64,000 bases of DNA from Trileptium ribeirensis (Eukaryota > Nematoda > Enoplea > Enoplida > Thoracostomopsidae), in assembly GCA_030248225.1 (NCBI GenBank), contig JASANE010030161.1, positions 1 through 64,000 of the forward strand, written 5' to 3'. The notes beneath the pieces were generated by a model. The model saw nothing but the letters and a program-made list of their open reading frames with translations, was not told the origin of the DNA and did no database searches. Both the position numbers and the translations under genes were made by a program. Below are positions 35,401 through 44,400 of the stretch, piece after piece; position 1 is the stretch's first letter; every line of letters starts with the position of its first letter.

Positions 35401-38400
35401 TCAACGAACATATTCTCGAAAAAATGCCGCCAATATCGCCTTACGTCAGGCTGTTCAACGTGCCAAATCATCGGAGGACTTTGTTTGCGCTACTTACGAC
35501 TTGCTGGCCGTTTTGTATCTTCCAACTAACGAGAACTCTTTGCTGTTCTACCGTCGAAAGTTGTCCACGTGTAATTTTACGATTTGCAACGAGCGAGACA
35601 AACAGGGTCATTGTTACTATTGGACAGAGCTCGATGGTAAACGCGGATCAATTGAAGTGGCGAGCTGCTTGGTGGATTTTCTTTTACACATGCCTAAGTC
35701 CGTCAACGAAGTAGCTATTTGGTGCGATTGCTGCGGGGGCCAGAATCGGAACCAGTTCGTTGCAGCAGCTCTGCTGTATGTTGCTCATCACCCAAAAGGT
35801 CCGAATATTGTGCACCAAAAATTATTTGGAGTCAGGGCACACCCATATGCAGTGCGACACCATGCACTCCAATATAGAAGTTGCGGCTAGGGGCTTAGAG
35901 GTGAGCCTGCCATCCGAATGGCTTAATGTTTTGCGTATGGCGTGTCCAAATCAGCGTTTCATTGTTACGCAAATGAAATTTGTTGACTTTAAGGACTTTA
36001 AGGTCTACGCGACGCGAGTGTTTGGAAAGCGGCATGAAATCTCCTGGAAAACAGTGAAGTGTTTGAAATTCGACTCAGCTCAACCAGCCAGTTTTCGTCA
36101 TCATGCCGACTACGAATCGGAATACAGTGCGTATAGCCTACCGCAAGTGAGAATCATTCAGCCGACAACGAGAAAGCAGTCGTCCGAGCAATGCTAAGTT
36201 GAGATTCCACCAGCTTACAAAGGTCTTCTGACAATTAGTAAAGAGAAGAAAACCGATCTAGACTATTTATGCCGAGAAGGTGTCGTCAAGGATGAATTCA
36301 AATGGTTCTACAGCAGCCTCCGTTCCGCAGATGATACGTTATTGATCAGTGACGAAAATGGCGGAACAAGTGACGAAGATGCCGGTGACTATGATTGAAG
36401 TGACGCCGAATCTGAGCACAGTGGAAGTGACGATGATATACCGTTAATGAATTTTCTGCAATGACAATCACAGATAAAGGTAATAAAATATGTTTAATTT
36501 TTACGTATTGCATTGCGTCTTTTGCCTAAGGTAGAACCCAGTTACTGCTCTTAAATATCTCGATCTGAGCAAAAAACACAGTTCCGCCTTACAACCCTTT
36601 TTTAGTATTTCTCAATAACCCATTATAATTTGATGTTTCAAGTTCCATGGGTACCATTAAAAATGTACTGCCTATGAGCAATGTAAAGCTCAAAAGAATA
36701 ATTAGCTACGGTCGCACGCTATGACCGTTACATTTTAACTAAAATTTTCAAACGTCGATATCTCGAAACTATGGAATTTTCATTGCGTCTCCTGCTTGGA
36801 TCGACGACGAACTGTTCACGAACAGAAGAGCGTGTTTTGTTGTTCGCGAACACTACGTTGTGTGTTAGTTACCAGGATATAATTAGTTATCACATTCCCT
36901 TTAATATACTTTATCAACATAGTTTGCCCTAATGTTCGCGTACACACTATTTGAGAGTTCTGATCTTAAACGTAGGAATTTTATATTCAATTCTGTTTTT
37001 GCAAAAAAATGTTTTGTTAAAAATTGTATTTGCTTTCGCGATGACGAATGTAATTGTTCGCGAACTAATTTGTGCAAGGGTATAGCAGAGGTTCGCGAAC
37101 ATATCTTTACGAGCAATCAAATGTGTTTTGTAACGTGGAACTGACTATGTCGATGTATTTCAAGAACGTTGAGTAGTGCAAAGATACATTTTCGAAGAGT
37201 TATTGAATAATTCGGCTACGTATTTAAACAGATGAGTATTTAGTTCGACTACATAATGGAATTTTGCAACACGAAATCGAAATTTGACTGAATATCGTTT
37301 GCGAAAAATCGACGCCAAAACCGCAGTTTGTTTCATAAGAACGGATTGCAGAAAGGAGTCCGGTCGCTTTTTGCAAAACAGGATTGTGGTTGGGCGCATT
37401 TTGAGTTTACTGGCGCATAATTCATTGTTCTAATTGTATGATCTATCATTGCCATTGTATGATCAACCTTATAATTGACCGATCTATAGCTGTAACTGTT
37501 TGGAATTGTATGAATGATAAATGAATATTAGATTTGTGTATAAATGGCTTGTTATATGGTAATTGTACCAAGAGTTATATGAAAATTATTTAATTTGCGT
37601 GAACTTTGTATATTTACTGTACCGTTTGTGATTGATATTATGACTACCACTTTATCATAACCGTCATCTAATGACTATCAGGGTCATAAAGTTACCAATT
37701 TTCGCACTTATATAAATTCGGATTGTTAGAATATTGTGATACGTTTTGATAGGAATCTTAATTTGAGCCTAGCTTGAGAGGGCTGAGGCAATGGCTCAGC
37801 AGCGAATAATAGGCTGTGAGGAACGGACGCGCTTTAAGGCACTTAGCGTAGTCTTGGAATGTTTTGCCCTACGCGTTACTTTTGTCGAGGTCAAATTATT
37901 ACGTTTACTAAGATGACGTCGAACCAGAAATTTTCCTTAGTACTGTCTCTTCAAATACTTCTTGCGAGTTAACAGCATACCGAATTTTCCAAAAATAAGT
38001 TAAAATTCAAACCCGGTAAACTTTATATTTTGTCAATAATACTGAAATTTTCGAAGAAAGTATCTAAGATAGACCATTGGATTGTATTATAGTGACGATC
38101 CTACTAGACGGTACTTTCTATATATATTTGTCTTGCATCGACTGAGCCAGACGTTTAAATAGCAGTACCAAACATTGATTTTTAAAATGCGACGCAGCGC
38201 AGTCGTTGTTGGACTATGGGATTTAGGACCAAGTCGAAATCCGTAAGGACCTGTGAATCGCAGATTATTCTCTGTCTTATAATGCACTTTTCTTTTAGCC
38301 CTTTCTCTTCGAGACAGAAGGAAATTTGAACCCAAAATTGTTGAGACGCTGTCGATCTAGATAGAGTAAGTAGGGTACTTATCGTACAAAATATTGCGAT

Positions 38401-41400
38401 ATTAATAAATATTAACCTCCCTACGTTTGAAAATCTAGGCAATGTGTACAAAGCTAGTGATAAAATTTCTTAGTAAATGTTGACTTCTACTGAAACTTAG
38501 GATATAGAAAATCGGTCCCGACTTATTTTTGCCGGGACCTTTGAGTTGAATTAAGATGTTCGCACTGTGCACACTTTTGGTTCGCAGGATTCACGAGTGT
38601 AAACAACGGAAACAGCTAAACTCAAGAGAAATCAGTCACCATTGGGTTGAGATTGAGAATTGAAAAAATATTTATATATTTTCGCGTATCTACTTTATTC
38701 ATTACATTTAACCGATGTCGAGCAGGGATGAAGTTACTGAGGGGATCTACCTCATTGCTATCGAAATTGTTAGGCGTGGACGTCGACTCCACGTCGTACT
38801 TTTTGCCTATCTCCCAAGGCACTAACAGTGTCCTTGTTCTTTGTTTAGTGGCTAATTAATGTACTATTGCTGAATTGGCACGCTTGCCAGTCTACCTTGG
38901 TATTTAAGGCCCCATGAACTGACGATCGGATAAGTTTAGTCGAGCGCAATGAAAGAACTGCTGTATGACGTTCAAAACGTTCCGGGACGTTAGATTACGT
39001 ATGATAAGGATGTCCTCGGGAGTGACCAATCCTGAACCCACTATGAACATATTGCTGAAAATTCATTTGATCAATAAGTTAAATTTATTGGATTAGGAGT
39101 TCTTCTAAGATTATTACATAGCGATTAGAACCAAAACGAATCTTTGGAGTCTAGATAATTGTAGGAAAATTTACTTTCAAACTTGATATATAGATATTAA
39201 TACCTGTTGTCATGTCATGTCTCATGATTTGGATCGTACTGATGAGTCGTAACGTACCGTACTTCTTTGAAATCCTGATTGTTTGTTGATATTATTTGTC
39301 ATACGATATTAACTAATTATCGTGTGTCGTTAATGTATGAAATTCTACCATGTATACTTTGTCGTATTTAATCTCTTCGAGAATAGTTGTAGGATAGAGT
39401 AAGCAATTCATTACTCCGTATTCTTTGCGTTACCGTTTGCTAATGTGGCTTGTGTACCTTAATCTAGTGCGTATTTTCATGTGCTGTCCCTTATGTTTGG
39501 CGACTAATTTCTGTTAGTCTTCAGCTTACCTGACCCGGCCAAACAGCATTATTGAGCGATAAGATAGCTTTTGACGCCTTGATAGCTTAGTCGTACAGCG
39601 TTCACACACTTTTTTGCATTTTTAGTAACATAAGCGCAGCCGTCACTTGAGTATTCGTATAAGCGGAAGGTTTTTGGTCTAGCTTACGGCTGTGTACGTT
39701 CGATTCCGTAGTTCGATTTGACCCAATAATTTACTTATGTGAAATACGTGCTCATCAGGGAATAACCGGAACCGTAATTTTTTAAATCGGAATTCCGGTT
39801 CCGGTATGGCTTTTGCCCTTTGCCGTAACCGCAACCGGAACACGATTTTCACCGGAACCAGAATTCCGGTTACTCCCTGGTGCTCATGTTATACTAATTT
39901 TACCATGCCATTATTCATTTGTATTGATTGGATTGCCGTATCATGTTAACCCGTATTGAATGTATAACCGATGCGGTTGTCACTAAGTAATGCTTGAAAA
40001 CCCATCGTGTTCCCGTGCTGATTGAATATATATGTAGCGATATGTACAGCGGGATTTGAAATCGTGGCCCCTGTCGACGAACTGCGTTCAGGTTTGGCGT
40101 CTGAAGATCACAAGCATTCAGCGTGTTTTGTTGGTAAATCAACGTGTAACACTAAAGTGCGTGAGCTCCAACGGTCCAGCATCGGCGAGGATTGCGGGAG
40201 TCATCCTACCGATTGGTCGATGAACGAGTGGAGCGGCACGATCCGGCCTTAAGCGTCCAGTGAAAGTCGGATCCTGGTCGGCGACAATTTAGCTATAATT
40301 TAATTAGCGAAAATTGTGTTTGGCCAGCCCCTACGATGCAGGTTGTCTAAACGTCTAGATGATATCGTAATAGGGATAGGTGTGGTCTCCTTGGCCTGTG
40401 AGCAGATGACGAAACCAACCTCCTCGAGGACCTCAAAGGTAGTACCAAGTAGGCATGTGGTCAACCAATCAGACGGTATCCGAACACGTCCCGTGACGCG
40501 CTCTTGTGCTTTGCTAAGCTCCGTAGCTTATTGAGTCTGGTCGCGGGCCTGAAGATACCGGTCGCTGTGACTTAACTACATTAAGACATACGCTCTTAGT
40601 GAACCGTGGATACGGTTTCTGTGACAGACTCTTGCACAGAATCTTGGACCACTGTTTTTATTAAATTTATCGACCAAGGACTCGAAACGATTTTCACATA
40701 CGGTGAAAAAATACGCACGTCATGGTATTTTGTGCGCTGAATGAAGACGTTTTAGTGCATTTGTCACAGTGAAAACACTTGTCTGTTGTGGGCTTGTCTA
40801 TTTCTTCCGCTATTAGATACCGCATTGTTCGGCTGGCATGTTCACTAATTCATGAAATAACTTTAGTTAAGTGTTGTACTTCTAGGTTCTTTTTCGTAAT
40901 AACAGTGATACACCACCGTTCCATATCGGAGTACTTCCGCACTGTAGAGATAGCACTCAACTGTGTCCTTTCGACGCGTTCGTCAAATCCGTGAAGCCTT
41001 ATTTGATGACTCCACAGGAATATCGGCGATTATGCAATGTCACCGCTGACCAAAGATCGATTGAAATTGGTAGCGACAATAATAATGCTAATTATGGTGC
41101 TCTCTACGAAACACATAGGATGCTGGTGAAGCTAAAAGGTTCGTTTTTGTGTGTTGTCAAAAGTTAGTCTATTTTTGAAAATTCCGAGGCTTTTGTATTC
41201 CTTGTTCGTTCAGTTTGTTCACCAACACAACTAATATAGCGGATCCAAATTTCAGTTCAGTTTTCGAATTTGCTCGAGTCGGTGTCATGGCATCGTAGAC
41301 TCCGAAGCAAGATATTGAATGTGTTATATTTTTTTGCGAGTCAGTTCTCATCAGGCGTTTTCGCGTGTGTACTGATTGATTTTAGCATACATAGGAAAGA

Positions 41401-44400
41401 ATTATTAAAAAATGTCTCACCAGATAGATTTTCGACCTCGTGTATAGCATCGTTGGAAAGCGAAGCGAGCAGAGTATACACTGAAGGCGCAAACGGCAAG
41501 AATATCGTGAAAAACAGTTTATGTCTGTTTCTATCAAGCATAACTCATCTTTGGGTGGATGGATTTCGATAAATTTTTATTCGATAGCAAAAGTATTGAG
41601 AATGTGTGTTTTAGTTGAACGCGAACAGCCGTGGTCCCATGCTCGCGTTCAAAATGGCGAAACAGGTTTTAAGGATTCTTTGCCAAATCTGGCCATACGG
41701 GTACCAGTCTTTCGCAGTGTATATCTCAGGACAGAGGCTTCGAATCGAAACCTAGACCACTTCGCAGAATCAGCTCATCGAGATCCACGCCTTTTTGTGG
41801 GACCATCCTCTGGGACGCTGTGGGCCCGAATATGGCTGGTCTGCCCTTTGCCAGAAATAGCTATTTTTCAAGTTTCGGCATGTTGTTGCTTGTTTTTACC
41901 TTACAACGAGTGTCTATTAGTCTATCAAGCACGCTGAATACGACAGTTTTGTTATTTAGAGTCCAACTTGACTATTATACTTTTTCATGGCTTTCAACTG
42001 GTTTATGGTCGACGATACCGAATTTCCAAAACGTAGTGAGTTTTTATTTGTTTAGTTATTTATTGCTTGCAGGACATTATATATATTCCGGAATTCCGGT
42101 CCCGGCGAAAATCGTGTTCCGGTTGCGGTTCTGGCGAAGGGCAAAAACCATACCGGAACCGGAATTCCGATTTAAAAATTTTGTTTGAAATTTTTCACAT
42201 TTTTTGCTTCATCTGTAATCTAAACATATGTAATATATATTGTACAATAATCAAGCTCCAATACAACCAAGCAAAAGAAAAGATTAACTAAACAATTTGC
42301 CTTGTGAAACGTAAGTAGGCCACATAATTTGAGTAGGAATTTTTTATAATAACCTGCAGGAGTTCGTTAACAAATCAAAACCCGGTCGATGCTTGTAGCA
42401 GCTGTTTTACACATTCTGGAGTGTGAGGGGTACGTTCGAATTACAGCGGTCCAACTCGGTAACATAGTATGGGTTACGTAGAAGTACTTAGGGTATGCTT
42501 GGGTAACATAAATTGTGTCAAGCACCAGTGAGTGCGCTCGTAAACTTGGTAAATCAATCTAAATTGAAGTAAACTAACGTTATCTACAACGCAGCCAGAA
42601 ACTGCTTTCTTGGCAATGAACTGTATAATATATTGAAACTGTGCGAGCAGCATCACAGTTTGTCTCATTTATAGCATTCTGATTAAAAAGTTATCATCAT
42701 TATCATCTAACTGACGGGCACTGTTTGTCCAACGATAGCCTAAACAGTGTGTCTGACCACTGATCAGAAAATTACTTTCTATCTATTATTTTCTCTTAGA
42801 ATCATATAAACCAATAATTTCAAGTTTCCTAGAGAAGAACATGTAACAAACGTGTGTGTAGTAAAGGGAGGCCACTAGAGACAGGGCGAAAGTCTTTATT
42901 CTACGCTCCATGCGTTGTAAACACATTAAATTTGATGCAGTATAAGCAAGGGTGTACAGTGGAAAACATTTTTTGCTCTGTGTCCAAAAACCGACATATT
43001 GATCGATAAATAAACATTATTAGCTTCCTCAGTCTCTTTAAAGTTTCAGAAATGCAATAATGCCATCGCAATACATTAACTGTGTGTCCACGCATCAGGG
43101 AATTTTACTATTTCATCAGGGAAAATTTCGCCCATCAGGAAAAAAATTAGGTATTTATCTTGAATTGATGATTTATTCCTGGAGTATTTGAAAATTGCTC
43201 ATATTTGCAATCCATTGAATGATGGAAGTTATTTATTTGCAGGATCCAACATATCGATTCGGGTCGTTCTTGAGCGGTATGACAATTGCTTGTTGCAAGA
43301 TCCCGAATTTTTCGGTCTTTCCAACATCTCTACCTTGGATCCCAAATTTTTCGCTCTTTCCTTCCAACAGCTCTACCGTGGATTTCTTCCTCCAATTTTC
43401 TTTAGTACCGTAATTTTATTGCTCACTTTAGCCTGCACCGGTGTCTCTTGAACAGTCTGACACGAGGTTTTGTACAACCTGACGTTCCAGCACTGATGCA
43501 TAGTCTGGTTCTTGACACTTGCACAGTCTGATTTTAGTTTACGCTAGTGCTTTTCGGCCACTCGTTTCAATATACTCGGTGATCCCTATCTTAGTACTTT
43601 AAATTTAAGTTAAGTTAAAACTACCGAGAACTTGTATTATAAAAGCTTTGTAATCGTTTTTACTGTTGCCACTACTAGTTGCTTTATTGTGATTAACTGC
43701 TTTTTCAATCAGGGAAATTATTCAGTTTTGTCGAAAAAAATCAGGGAAAAAATGGCAATTTCATCAGGGAAATATGTTGCGAAAATTCCGCGACCGCCCT
43801 GATTAAGTTTAATTTAAGTTTTAATTAAGTAAAAATGATTTTTAATGCATTGTAAATCCACTATACCTTCATTTCTTCCTACATCTGTTTTACTATATAT
43901 AAATTAGGAAGACTAGGTTCCGGATCCGGTTTAAATGGACTGTTCCGGTTGCTGGGTCTGGTTTCGGTAAATTTCGGGTCCGGTTATTCCCTGATATATA
44001 TAGGTTTTTCGTTATGCTGAATAGGAAGGTTTGGCTGTCTAGAGTCCAGCATGAATATTTCATACCTGTTTAGAAATGTTCAGTGGGTTTAGGGTTGATA
44101 ACCCCGATTGCCAGAATATAGTTTGTCTTCAGTATCTTGGTTATTTATTGCGCAATAGGTACCAAGAATGTTCTCTATAGGTTTTTTGGTACCCTGGATA
44201 CGATGGTTTGGTTATCTAGGAATGCCACGAATCCATTTTGTGTTTTCAGTTGTTTTCGATGGAGGGTTTTCAATGTGTTCAAAGTTACAAAGTTTTTAGT
44301 GTATTGTATACATCAAATGCAAACCCTGTTCGATGGAGGGTTTTCAATGGGTTCAAAGTTACAAAGTTTTTAGTGTATTGTATACATCATATGCAAACCC

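Larger units (their letters stand above)
30951..37417 (+). mobile_element. 6.5-kb DNA transposon with PWWP-like ORF and CGGQN-type transposase
   Basis: The left end TGCGAGACTAAACTTTGTAT then ACGCCCAGCAATAATCCTCT aligns with the reverse complement of the right end, TGCGCCAGTAAACTCAAAAT then GCGCCCAACCACAATCCTG. Target duplications are TAA (30948-30950 and 37418-37420). GTTCGCGAAC or near matches lie at about 31249, 31326, 36800, 36841, 36930, 37053 and 37091, inside both ends. A second inverted pair (CGTCGTCGATCTGAGCAAAA versus GTCGTCGATCCAAGCAGGAG) lies near 31405 and 36790. The interior has an intact ORF (32508-33230) and a frameshifted transposase (34192-36464). Three-base TWA duplications recall PIF/Harbinger; the transposase does not look like that family, so the superfamily is left open. 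Confidence 0.82.

Noticed and set aside
39690..39710. GTTCGATTCC, a Pol III B-box-like phrase
   Set aside because: No A box at a suitable distance and no stem pairing; single occurrence.
40022..40252. 76-residue ORF with mixed composition in phosphatase intron 8-9
   Set aside because: No domain, no splice sites that fit the gene, and the required phosphatase sequence is fully provided by exons 8 and 9.
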